From: Acanthaster planci | Taxonomy: Eukaryota; Echinodermata; Asteroidea; Valvatida; Acanthasteridae | Assembly (NCBI RefSeq): GCF_001949145.1 | Contig: NW_019091366.1 | Span: 928,492 to 954,248 of the forward strand | DNA length: 25,757 nucleotides | Direction: 5' to 3' | Part shown: positions 12,101 to 21,866 of the stretch, in pieces | Layout: each line of letters starts with the position of its first letter | How positions within the stretch are numbered: the stretch's first letter is position 1 | Position numbers and translations under genes: made by a program | Notes under the pieces: model-generated | Told to the model about the DNA's origin: nothing | The model's database searches: none | Seen by the model: only the letters and a program-made list of their open reading frames with translations

Positions 12101-15100
12101 ATTATTTCCTTGATGTTTATTGAGGATTTTTCCTTTTTTTTTGTTACTTCTGTCTGCAGCATTCATTTGACGCTTCTCTGGGTGGCAGGGTTTGCTTTTC
12201 GATACTTGGTACTCCTACCTGTCAGGTACACAGGAGCATTTTCTACAACAAGCAACAAAATTACTTGTCCAAAAGTGGGACTGTCAAGTTATTATCTCAT
12301 CTTTTTCTACTGTATCTGGTGACCTTCAGCAAGGCTGTCAAGTTGTTTACTTAAGTTCAGTGAACTCTGAGCAGACATCAGAGGTCATTCAAGGGGTCAA
12401 CATGAGAGGAAGAAGATTCCAGAAAACTGTTGCAGTTGTCTACGTAATACATTGATATTGTCAGGCTGGGCAAAAGACTTGTGAAATGCAGTTAGTCATA
12501 AAGATGGGTACAGTTTGAAGGGGGGGGGTTGTTGACTGATGCGTAACAGACAAAAATGTTTTTTTCTCATCAGGTTGGCTGTTACCAGTATTTGTATGCT
12601 GTATCTGCTGGTGTCATCTGCATTCCTGGGATATTTCCCAGATTCAAGGTATTTCACAATTGTTTCACTGGATTGCCACATTTTGGGGAAAAGTAGAGGC
12701 CACTTTAATTGATTGAACGGTTGTATATTCATGCCAAAGGTGTAATTTTTTCCAGATGTTTCCCATATGATGCAGGAATCGGTAGAGCCGTATTGCTTGC
12801 ATGTTTTCACCACCGCGATCGCGAAATGCAAAGGGAAGTTGTGAAAATAACAGACCTCTCTTTCCAAATGTTGCAAATGTAGCAGGCAAACAAAAAATTT
12901 AAGCCTTTATAGATATGAACAAATTGTTTAGAAGTGTCGCGTGAAAACATGATTTTTTTTTTTTAATTTTTTTTAATTTTTAAATGTGTTTTTTTAACTT
13001 GCCGATGTAAATTTTATTGTCACACCAAAAACTTAGGATCGGTCGCATAACCAGAAGCAGAACTAGTTTTTTGGCCTCAAAAGTGTATTTAAATCCAGCC
13101 AGACTTGCCAATCAGCTGTTTTGGTAGAGAAGTTTGACTGATGCCAGTGGGAATGTGTGGTAGCCCTGATCAATTTCATTACATGTACTCAACCCCGGCC
13201 AAATTTTCATAAGGGCCAGTGCAGTGCACGTCCCCACTGGCCCTGCATGCCACCAAGAGATTGAAGTTAATTTCAACCCCTGATTAATTCTCTTAAATCC
13301 CTATTCCCCCCCCCCAAAAAAAAATATTCAATGCCTAAGATTTTTATTTTGTCATTGTACACCGATGTAGAGATTTTTTCCTCTTTTATTTAGATTCAAA
13401 CAGATTTTAAACAAGTACAGCTCTCTGACTCTCCATCGTATGTTCTGTCGATGTTTCTCAGCCATTATCACATTCCACAACAAGTAAGTCCAAGTCCATC
13501 TTCTGCATATTAAGTCCCTCCCACTTCCTTTCCTCTCAGCCACACCCCTATTACCACTCCTTCCCTGTCTGCATTTCTTGTCAGACTTCTACTGTGCAAC
13601 AGCTTCGTTTTTTTCCCATTGTATAGAGGCACACACAAGATTTCTTCAATAAACTCAAGACCAAATTTATTTGTATTGAAAATATTAAGCTAATCCCAAA
13701 TGAAACCTGTTGCCGTGGTTACAGAGAGAACCGAGCCAAGGGAGGGATATGTGTGGCCAATCACACCTCGCCAATCGACATCGCCATCTTGTCTTTTGAC
13801 AATGTTTATGCATTTGTAAGTACTTGTCAAATATTTGTTTGAACCTGTATTTGAGATGCTTGTTTTTTGCCCTCCCTATAAGCTACAATCCGCAAGAAAA
13901 AAAGATGTGTGCAAATGGTTTCAAATTACTTGTGGGTGATAATAACCTTCAACTTTTCATTTCTATGCCACGTTCTGTTTGTTTACAATGCCAATGTGGT
14001 TTAACGTGTATTCTCTCTTAGATTGGCCAACTCCACACGGGTTTCACAGGGATGGTCCAGCGTGCTATGAGTCGTACAGGCACAGACCATATCTGGTTTG
14101 AGCGCTCGGAGGTACGAGACCGGAAGAAAGTCACACAGAGGTATTTGGGTTGCTGGGTTTAAATTGAGGGCTGTGATTGTTATGACATGGGTTGGTTCAA
14201 AACCATCTTTTCAAAACCAGTTGATTTAAAATGTACAATTGCCCATTAACACTTTTTTTTCCCCTGCAGGTTGCGAGAACACGTAAATGATCCAAACAAG
14301 TTACCCATTTTGATCTTCCCTGAAGGTTTGTCACATTGCCTTTATTTGCATCTGTAGTTTGATACACATTGAAGCTTGCTGTCAAACGATCTCTCATAGG
14401 GTTTCAATATTGTTGTTTTCTTACAGCGTCGTATATGGCGTATTTAGGGGTTGGAGAAGATCAAAAGAAATGTATGTAGCTCAGCCAAAACCCTGCCAAC
14501 TTTGTATTTGCACATATTCTTGGCGCGCCTTTGTGTGTTCAGGAAGATGTTTTGTTGTACCTTTCACCACTTTCAATTAATTTTTGCCATCAATTGTAAG
14601 CATAGTTTCACTGTGCTAACTGCTTTACCTTCCTGTAAGTAATACGCTAAGCATCTGTGGAACATTTTCCTTTTGTTGAGCAGAAAATGTCAACGACTTC
14701 CTTGCATGGAGCATGACAAGTTCTGGCCCTCATTGTGCAAGGTCCTTATTTCGTGAAAGTCATGGTGTCCGATGACCATACGTTTCATTTAACTAGATCA
14801 TCTTACCACTGACCGGGCATTGTCCATTCACACAACACCCTTACCTGTGCTTGATCACAGGAACATGCATTAACAACACGTCCGTCATGCAGTTTAAAAA
14901 AGGAAGTTTTGAGGTTGGCGGTATGGTCTACCCAGTAGCCATAAAGGTAATGACACTCATGGGGGTAATCTTTAGAGCAGACTGTATGCCCACAAAATAG
15001 GGATGAATTTCTCTTCTCCGTCAGCGCTGGTAAACTCATCCGGTTTTACTGTATGCCTTCCCATGTTTCATTTCCTTTTCCTTCTGTCAACTTCCCCTAA

Positions 15101-17538
15101 GAAGCCTAACTTCTGCATTTGTGTGAATCATGGCAGTAAAATTCTCAGTGAACTTCACCTTTTTGTAAATGCTTGATACATTTTTTTCCCTGTAATTTAT
15201 CTTTTTTCGGGAAAACTTGCAGAAAGTGGGAATGTTCTGCAGTTTATTTGCAAGCAGGGTCAATTTTTTCATGCTTACTGATCCAAATGAACTTTACTCG
15301 AAGCATTTAAGTCTTGTGAATCCCTGTTTACTTATGCAAACATCTTGTTATCAAAAAAATAAGAAGTCAAGTCACAGATTTGCTTGTTAGGCATTACCCT
15401 AGTCACAGTGATTTCTGTTTTAAACAAATGTTGTGTTGAGGTGTAATTCATATCAAGTGGCATGGTGTCTTTCTTTGTACAGTACAATTCCAATTTCGGG
15501 GATCCGTTCTGGAACAGCAGCAAGTATTCAATGGTCCGGTACCTGCTCATGATGATGACAAGTTGGGCTATTGTGTGTGATGTCTGGTATCTGCCTCCCA
15601 TGGTAAAAGGGGTAAGCCAGTTCAAAGTTTTGATGCAAGTGGCATATAGTTTTATATTTCCCTCAAAAAAGTTGCCTCCTTGTTGCAATAGTAAAGAATC
15701 TAAATTTAGGAATAACACTGTCTTCTGACATGTTCACTCCACATCAAAATTTTATAGATATTTACAAATTTAAAACAGCCAGCCACACACTGATGACTCA
15801 AGATGGAACAGTCAACCGTAACTCCCTAGGTATCTTGCTTATAACTTTTAAACCTGCTTCCATGCAGAAAGTATGGTACAGTGCTCGTGCTTTTACTTTT
15901 ACGAGGCATCAAGCCCATGTAAAGTTGTTGCAGCCAGACTGTTCCTTCCTCAACCCTGCAAATTCCTTCATATCTAGTGGATTTTAATAGATTTGGGTGG
16001 AGTGGGGTTAATACTCATAGTCTGTGGCTCGGAACAGCACTGGCCGCATGTTTTTAACTTGATGGCATAACTCTTTACTCCCATGGGAGGCAATTGGAAA
16101 CCAGGCGCCTGGAGTGACCTTTCCTAGTGAACTGGTTTCCATTTTTTCAGGGGACCTTGGTCCCAAGCACTCGGTAGTCACTGCTGAGAAGGTATTTCAT
16201 TTCAAGTATCTTTTTGTACCTTTAGGAGGATGAAGATGCCGTTGAATTTGCCAATCGAGTCAAGTCAGCCATCGCTAAGCAAGGTGGACTTCTTGATCTT
16301 ACCTGGTCAGTATCTCAACTCACAATCTATCTGATAAGAGGAAGATAAAATGAGGAATAAAAACCTATTATAATTTACATCACGCTCCCTGTTACTTTAA
16401 GAGAAAGACTGTGGCATTGTTGGTATTATCAGCAACTCCTGATCAGTGGGTCAGGGGTTCGAATCCAGATGCTGGGCATCTTTTGTGTCCATGGGCAAGC
16501 CACTTAACTCTTACTTGTCCCTCTCCACTTATGAAATAGAAATGGGCACTGGTTTTCTTAGACGAGTAACCTATGATGGACTGTGCCACTATCCACGTGA
16601 AAAAAAAATTCTCATGTACAAGTAAAATTCTCCAATGCTACAGAACTGTTGTGAACATTGGCCTGAGGAATAATTTTCATTTTTTTTCCGATTCAAAATT
16701 CTTTAAAAATTCATATCTTCATTTACTGGACACTTTACACCCACACGAAGGACTGTCTGGTTTCTACTTTAATCTGACAGACACATCTATTGACACTGGA
16801 GTATTTCAGCCAGGCCTACCGCCTTGTAAAATGAACCCAGATTGTGCGGTGTTACGTAATTTTCTTTTGTTCATAAAACTGGCACAATGCGCTGCTGACC
16901 TCTTTTCAATAGGGGCCAGATTAGTGTGTAGCAGTACTGTGCGGCTCATCGCTAAACGTTTGATAAACTGTGGTGTATTGTTTCAAAACAAGGCTGGATT
17001 ATCTCCACTATTGAGAGTGAAAAAATGTTCTTAATTCCCAGCAGCCTGGTCTTTTGTTACGAGTATGGTCTTTTGTTACAAGGCCAAGTTGCCTTTGTCC
17101 GATTTTGGAGACCCTGGCTACGCGTATAAAGAATACGTGCCCGAAACTGGAATCTCCAGCGGCAAGTGGTTAAACAGCCACTTTGTTTTAATTCAGGATT
17201 TTTTGGTTTGAACTTCATCATTTTCTCTCAACTCTGACTATGGTTTATACCGTGGTGTCTCTTTTCAAACAACCTGTTAGTCTCTTTTCAAACGAATCTT
17301 GAAATTGTGTTGGCTTGAAGTCAGTCATTGCTGGACCGTTGGCTTGATGTCAGTCATGGCTGGACCGTTGACTTTATGTCAGTCGTGGCTGGACCATGCA
17401 GGTAAAAAATACCGCTTCGAATTCTGAGTGGTTTCTTTTTTATTTTTCAGGGACGGTCAGTTGAAGAGAACCCGGGTGAAGAGCATCTACAAAGCAAAAG
17501 AGCAAGAAGAATACAGCAAGATGATCAAGACAGATTGA
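6010..17538 (+). CDS. GPAT4: Glycerol-3-phosphate acyltransferase 3/4 (ER-type GPAT, AGPAT6/AGPAT9 family)
   Basis: Fifteen exons join in phase into 1,419 nt (472 aa plus stop): 6010-6231, 6652-6730, 7197-7336, 7503-7545, 11559-11613, 12160-12225, 12574-12648, 13394-13483, 13725-13815, 14022-14140, 14270-14325, 14861-14946, 15483-15611, 16226-16305, 17451-17538. The enzyme acylates glycerol-3-phosphate at sn-1 in the ER, the first step of phospholipid and triacylglycerol synthesis. Visible features: an N-terminal hydrophobic anchor (about residues 4-30); an acidic linker (73-85); FRLSDVCYF and IIDDEVTKRF; a second hydrophobic region (about 180-223); acyltransferase block I NHTSPID (269-275, catalytic His270 and Asp275); block II GMVQRAM (297-303); block III FPEGTCINN (343-351); block IV VYPVAI (368-373); then FWNSSKY, TSWAIVCDVWYLPPM and FANRVKSAIAKQGG. 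Human GPAT4 (456 aa) and GPAT3 (434 aa) share this order. Whether this is the pre-duplication ancestor of both is not decided here. The start has a good context (acaATGg) and an in-frame stop at 5995-5997. Several donors are weak (gtattt, gtttgt). Confidence 0.95.
7605..7824. mobile_element. Short inverted-repeat element, piggyBac-like MITE candidate
   Basis: A perfect 12-bp inverted repeat, AACCCTCCTATG at 7603-7614 and CATAGGAGGGTT at 7815-7826, bounds about 220 bp inside GPAT intron 4. The 3' side reads GGG followed by TTAA, the target site of piggyBac elements, whose ends also begin CCC; the 5' flank is GCAA, which would be a decayed TTAA. There is no coding capacity. The structure is seen; the superfamily is inferred. 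Confidence 0.45.
10776..11374. mobile_element. Non-autonomous DNA transposon with ATTTCACGAAACTTT termini
   Basis: ATTTCACGAAACTTT at 10779-10793 is repeated exactly in inverted orientation at 11356-11370. A further direct copy of the end (GATTTCACGAAACTTA) lies inside at 10869-10884. Subterminal motifs recur on both arms (GTAAG, TTGCGC, AAATT, TTATG). The inner left copy matches the right arm over a longer stretch than the outer one, so the structure may be two overlapping insertions or a duplicated left end. Invertebrate MITEs with 'GATTTCACRAA' ends are often placed in PIF/Harbinger-type groups, but I cannot confirm the superfamily or a target duplication. No transposase is visible. Confidence 0.65.
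12950..12999. repeat. Poly-T rich low-complexity stretch in GPAT intron 7
   Basis: Runs of T interrupted by AA (from about 12951) form a low-complexity tract. It could be the fossil tail of a minus-strand retroposon, but no body is recognisable next to it. Confidence 0.4.
13212..13244. repeat. 10-bp perfect stem inverted repeat in GPAT intron 7
   Basis: AGGGCCAGTG (13212-13221) and CACTGGCCCT (13235-13244) are exact reverse complements separated by 13 bases. The hairpin is visible; no function is suggested by context. Confidence 0.5.
16405..16608 (+). mobile_element. tRNA-derived SINE in GPAT intron 14
   Basis: An A-box-like TGGCATTGTTGG (16412-16423) is followed, at tRNA-like spacing, by a canonical B box GGTTCGAATCC (16456-16466): a split RNA polymerase III promoter. 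Downstream comes the sequence around GGGCAAGCCACTTAACTC (16493-16510) and AAATGGGCACTGG (16541-16553), which resembles the conserved body/tail of animal CORE/V-type SINEs. An A-run at 16600-16608 may be the 3' end. Orientation is the same as the gene. The pol III boxes are seen; family membership is from recalled similarity. Confidence 0.7.
17309..17395. repeat. Minisatellite, three 29-bp units, GPAT intron 14
   Basis: Three tandem units start at 17309, 17338 and 17367. Each ends in GCTGGACC and has the core GTCAGTC; they differ by a few substitutions. The array ends 55 bp before the acceptor of the final GPAT exon (17450). Confidence 0.85.
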
Positions 17539-17705
17539 ACCTCCAGGACTGAAGAGTAAGGACTGCTGTCGACTGTGTGTACGGAATGTTGAGATACAGG
17601 ATGAAAAACTGGTTGTCAGAAACAAAATATTGCTATGTTGTGCTGCCTGAGTAATGCCACAAGCTAAGTAGCACTTGTGTGTACATAGGTGTCAAAAACG
17701 TGTTA

Positions 17706-18462
17706 CAGTAAACTCCGACTAAGTTGGCACTCTCGGGACTCAAGAACTTATGACGACTTACGTGAATGCCGACTAGTGCTGTAAGTCGTCATTTTGCTTA
17801 CACGTACACATGTATTGCCTATGTACATTATGATTCCTTGCACTAATTCAATGGCTTTGATTTACCCTGGTTTATTTCTACCTCCATGGTCGATCCCAGC
17901 AAACTGGTTCTCGATTATTATCCTCAAGGACGGCAAGCCACTTGCATATCACATCACGACTCGACAGTGCAGTGCGTAAATGTACATGATACGGTTACGG
18001 TATAGAAAACATACACTCATCTGCTCACGCGCATTGGTTAAGTTTGTTCGATAAGACGTCCCCCAAAATGGACAGAGCGCATGCGTGTAGCACTAGAGAG
18101 GTTACTGGTATTGACGTACTCATGCTGACCAATTATCAACCACGGCCTGTGCTGCTAATAAACAGACATCAGTCAAGCAGTGTGGGGCTTGTCACTGGAC
18201 ACTTCTTGGCAACCGCAGCGAAGGAAACTGATACTGAAGCATGAAGGTTTTTTTATGCCAACTTACACAAAGAATTTTTGTGGTTTTGCGGAAAAGGGAC
18301 CGAGAAAAACATGCCAAATTACACGAAATGACGACTTATAAATACCCACTTAGAGATGAAATTTTCAATGGAATTGCATTACAGACGATCAGGACTTTTA
18401 TCAAAAGGCCAACTTAGATGATAAGACGAGTTACATGATGCCGACTTAGTCGAAGTTTACTG
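17706..18462. mobile_element. pogo/Tigger-like non-autonomous DNA transposon
   Basis: The element begins CAGTAAACTCCGACTAAG and ends with the inverted counterpart (CTTAGTCGAAGTTTACTG), giving an imperfect terminal repeat of about 24 bp. The 5' end follows a TA at 17704-17705, the usual Tc1/mariner-pogo target; the 3' flank is TC, one change from TA. Inside, the motif family AAGTYGGCA / TAAGTCGTCATTT recurs several times in both orientations (for example 17781-17793 and 18324-18336), as expected for subterminal transposase-binding sites. The pattern CAGT..A.CTC.G..TAAG..GGCA is typical of pogo/Tigger/jerky ends. Its open frames show no transposase. Confidence 0.75.
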
Positions 18463-18729
18463 TCATTGTCTTGGAAATTATTTCCTTAAAGATATCCAAA
18501 GGAATTGTCTGTGTGTTGCCTTCAACCATAATCAATGACAACTGTTCCTAGGTAAGAGTCCTATTTCCTTTCATTGGTAATCTTTGATGAGGAATCTAAC
18601 ACAAGAAATTGAATGGAACTCTTGCTGTAGATTTTGAAACATTTGACAAGGATTTCATCTGTTTCAGTGTGTTAGCATCTTGAGAGTGGACTTAGAATAA
18701 TGCTTGTTTGTAGTCAGGACAAGAAACAA

Positions 18730-18735
18730 AATAAA
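18730..18735 (+). terminator. Candidate poly(A) signal AATAAA, GPAT gene
   Basis: First AATAAA on the plus strand after the GPAT stop codon, about 1.2 kb downstream. The assignment is by position only. Confidence 0.35.
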
Positions 18736-20029
18736 GAAAGATCCATTAATTACTTTGATATTTCTCCAAATGTGTACTTACATTGGGGAATCAGCAATGG
18801 TTTGAAATACTGAGTTTTCAAAAAGTGTGCATCAGATGCACGCGAGAATGTTTTAGTATGTGGGCTGAATCTTTCATGTAGCACTCAGGAATTTCATTAC
18901 ATACTAATTTCTTTCATCCACGAAGGCCTTTAGAGTAATTTTTGATGCAAAGCGTCATTTTTGGGGGGTTCTTTGTTTTATAAAGTGTAGATGTAAACAA
19001 TGTGAAATGTTTGACCATCTTGGAGGGCAAAATGGTACACCACTTGTTGCTAATCAAATCTCGAGGCTTTGGCAGGTGTTTGCCAACTTTTTCAGCACAA
19101 TCATAGCCCATTTCATTGCCTTGATGTCTTGTATTGTGTTGATTTTACCAAAGGGTGACACAATAGCTTCATTCTTATGTGACTTTTTTTTTTTGCTTTT
19201 CACCATTGTGCTTAAAGTTAGGCAAACACTAACACTTACTAAGATTTCAATTAATTGATAACAAATTTCAGCTGAAAGTTGTAATTTTGGTTCCGTAAGA
19301 ACATAGCTCAAAACCTTTGTTCTTATTAGTCCTCTAATTAAATTTCACATTTTTTAAAAACCATAATGCATGTAAGTACTTGAGCTGGCATTCCTTTCAC
19401 CATAGCATAGTTGTGTGATAATTTAAATTGTGGTAAGTGCAAAATAATTATTTAATTTTTTTTTTAATTGATTACTTACCGTAACCTCAAAGCGATTTTG
19501 CATGAAAGCACTGTGAAGTGTGCAGGTGTGTCTGAAATTTGAGCGTGAAATTGCCAGTTAATGCAAAGAAGATAATTGGTTTGCCCATATTTAGTATTAA
19601 AAGAAGTGCCGTATTGTAAGTGATGCATCCATTGCAATTATTGTGATGAATAAAGAGACAGATGGGTAGGCCAGAAGTTGAGAATATGCTGTCTAGTTTG
19701 TTTGATCAAATGCTTATATACCAGAGTGATCATTTCAAGTATGGATATGATTGTACAGGCCGTCTGTTTTCTTTGCAAACGGAGCCTCCAGATTTTGATA
19801 GAAAGCTCTCCAAAACAAGTGATAATCCCGAACAGTAAAATGTTCTCGTCTTTGCCCGCTTATTTATATAGCGCCCTCTATCGTCAGAATGAAATGACTA
19901 CACCAAAGAGCAGCCTCTCCAGCTGTTAAGTTCGTAGATAAAAGCAATTTAAATTTCTCCCTCAACAAAACAAATTCATGTAAAGGTTCCTTAAAATGAC
20001 AATGGATGCAGAATATAATGATGATGAAT
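18736..20029. other. Gene-free AT-rich intergenic DNA
   Basis: Only short chance open frames occur, such as 19007-19258 plus and 19054-19311 minus, which overlap on opposite strands and resemble nothing. A second AATAAA lies at 19649. I see no exon, RNA gene or mobile element here. Confidence 0.55.
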
Positions 20030-21010
20030 GAAACATTTATTTCAATGCTGTCATTCTTTACAATAAGCAAACATGATTCACGTTACTTAAGTACTGAGTA
20101 CATCGCCATTAACTTGAGCAAAATTAGATGACATTTAATCCAACCTACTAGGACAGACAAATGACGAACAGGACAAAACAAAAGCAAGTGTGAGACAATA
20201 CCGCATTAATAGAGCACAAATAAATATGATTTACTAATATGAGCCGAGCAACTAAGTTCTTAGTTTTCTAGCAAACACAGATAAAGAAAGTAATGATTTG
20301 AGAGAATCATCTAGACCATTCCAGTACAATATACCTTGATGGATAACATCGTTCTTGGCCAATGACGTTCTGTTAAATTCGACAAACAATTCGAGTTTCC
20401 CTTCATAATTCTACGAGTATTATAATATTTTGGATGACAGATGCGAAAGTAAAACAAGAGTTCAAACTGGAAGGGAGTAAATTGTGCATAAGTTTGTACA
20501 TGAATTTTCCCAGATTAAGTTCGTATATAAATGATTACATTGCAACAGGTTTCATTTAGCAAATAACAGAGCAGAATGATCACGATAGCCAGCATGCAAA
20601 ATCTTGCGGACTGCTCGTTTTAGTAAAGTAAGTAATTTGTTACATTTGGATGTCATGCAGCCCCCAATCAAAATGGAATAATTTAAATAGGGTAATATAA
20701 AGGAATTATACGATGTTAATAAAATCTTACTCGGAAGATAATATCTTAGACGACTCATAATACCAATATTCTTGGATATTTTTTCTCTAGTTCATCAATA
20801 TGATATTTCCATGTAAGATTTTTATCAATAATTATACCCAAAACTTTAGTACTTTTATACCTGCCTTGATATTGTATTATTCAATAAAACTGGAATAGTC
20901 TATTCAGAAATAAAGTTGTCATTTGTTGTTTGTTTCGATTTGAGATAAATCATGTACTTTTTGGACCGCACACGTTTCTCAATTTACAACCCACACACTT
21001 GTTTTAATTT
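20030..21010 (-). mobile_element. Decayed non-LTR retrotransposon (LINE), 3' part of reverse-transcriptase ORF
   Basis: On the minus strand, interrupted frames spell the C-terminal half of a LINE reverse transcriptase. In order: KKYMIYLKSKQTTNDNFISE (from about 20972), KVLGIIIDKNLTWKYHIDEL (about 20858-20796), then after a frameshift RYYLPSKIL and SFILPYLNYSILIGGCM with KRAVRKILHAGYRDHSALLF (20758-20552), then after stops GKFMYKLMHNLLPSSLNSC (about 20508-20450). The 'LG(V/I)IID..LTW' and 'PYL.Y....WG' signatures are characteristic of the jockey/CR1/L2-type clades. Several stops and frameshifts show that it is dead. The 3' end is near 20030, where AATAAATGTTTCATTC precedes short ATC repeats. 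The upstream limit is unclear and may reach about 21075. Confidence 0.8.
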
Positions 21011-21079
21011 TTTGCATTATTGTTGTTTACCCGTGAATTTAATTTTGTAATTTTCTTGGTCAAAGAATGCTGTCGAGGC

Positions 21080-21812
21080 CGCGGTCTCTTACGTCATATA
21101 ACCTTTTTTTTTTTAAATACAAGGTCTTCCTAAGGCCAAAGACGGGAAATATATTTGTTTTTAAATGTGCTTAGAATGACTAATTAATCAGTCCACCTTT
21201 TGAATAGCTCCATGATCAGTCATTCCAGCTCCGAGGACAATTGCAATGAAAGAAACGACCACCAAAATGTCAGATGACCTTAAATTGTATTTTAATCAAT
21301 TTTATTGATTAGATTACTCATCTCGGTCTTTCTTGAATTGAGAGGAGACTCAGGAGGGTCGTCTGCTATCGTCTCTTGTTTACCTATTCAAGGTCACGTG
21401 TTGTACATGGTTGGTTCAATTTACGCACTCAAAAGGGAGGTCCACGTCAAATGTATTGAAACAATCTGAATAACTCTTGCAGGTATTCCACTTTTACAAA
21501 TTTATTATTATATTCCGTACATTATAAAATCATGTAAAGATAAAAATAAATCTGATATTACAGTCGGTTGATCTAATTTCACTTAATCTGGCACAACGGA
21601 TTCATTCAACCCCCTTTTAAAAATGAATCACTCCGTCCGAGAATATCCGAAAATTATCGAGAACAATCGATCAAAGGCGCAGTACAAAATCTCGGACACG
21701 ACGACGAGACGCTTGTGGTGCCGGTGAACGTTTGCAAGACTTTTTCTACACTGTGACTGAGAAACGTAATTAAATAATTTTGCCATCTGCAGCTTGAAGA
21801 ATACACATCAAA
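21080..21812 (+). promoter_or_regulatory. Putative promoter / 5' UTR of the gene starting at 21813
   Basis: This stretch precedes a plausible first coding exon. It holds a CRE-like TACGTCAT at about 21089-21096 and is richer in CG dinucleotides close to the ATG (about 21630-21735) than most non-coding parts of the window. No TATA box is obvious. The region also holds a solo transposon-end-like motif (21561). Promoter status is inferred from the exon. Confidence 0.3.
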
Positions 21813-21817
21813 ATGGC
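21809..21817 (+). promoter_or_regulatory. YY1-like motif CAAAATGGC over a start codon
   Basis: CAAAATGGC spans the ATG at 21813 and fits the YY1 core AANATGGC, as at the ATP5ME start. The motif is seen; binding is inferred. Confidence 0.35.
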
Positions 21818-21866
21818 TTCGTCCAGCGCCCCGAATGTGCAGCATCCGCATGCACCCGAACCTGTG
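21813..21866 (+). CDS. Probable first coding exon of an unidentified gene, 3' partial
   Basis: An ATG in good context (aaaATGg) opens 18 codons, MASSSAPNVQHPHAPEPV, ending at a strong donor (GTG|gtgagt at 21867) in phase 0. The peptide is low-complexity, rich in Ser, Pro, Ala and His, as in many disordered N-termini, and does not identify a family. No continuing exon was recognised in the remaining 3.9 kb; the acceptor at about 21950 leads to a stop after five codons (NPQLR), so it is probably not used in that frame. CG-rich DNA upstream and the YY1-like start motif support a real transcription unit. What the gene encodes cannot be said. Confidence 0.5.

Larger units (their letters stand above)
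17539..18735 (+). other. Probable GPAT 3' UTR region, interrupted by a transposon
   Basis: After the TGA at 17536-17538 no further coding sequence is seen. The first AATAAA on the plus strand is at 18730-18735, beyond the 757-bp transposon (17706-18462), so either the transposon lies inside the 3' UTR or an atypical earlier signal is used. Another AATAAA is at 19649-19654. Confidence 0.4.

Noticed and set aside
16573-17034. 153-codon plus-strand open frame, the longest in the window
   Set aside because: It starts inside the SINE tail, lies wholly in GPAT intron 14, and has no recognisable domain; a chance open frame is more likely.
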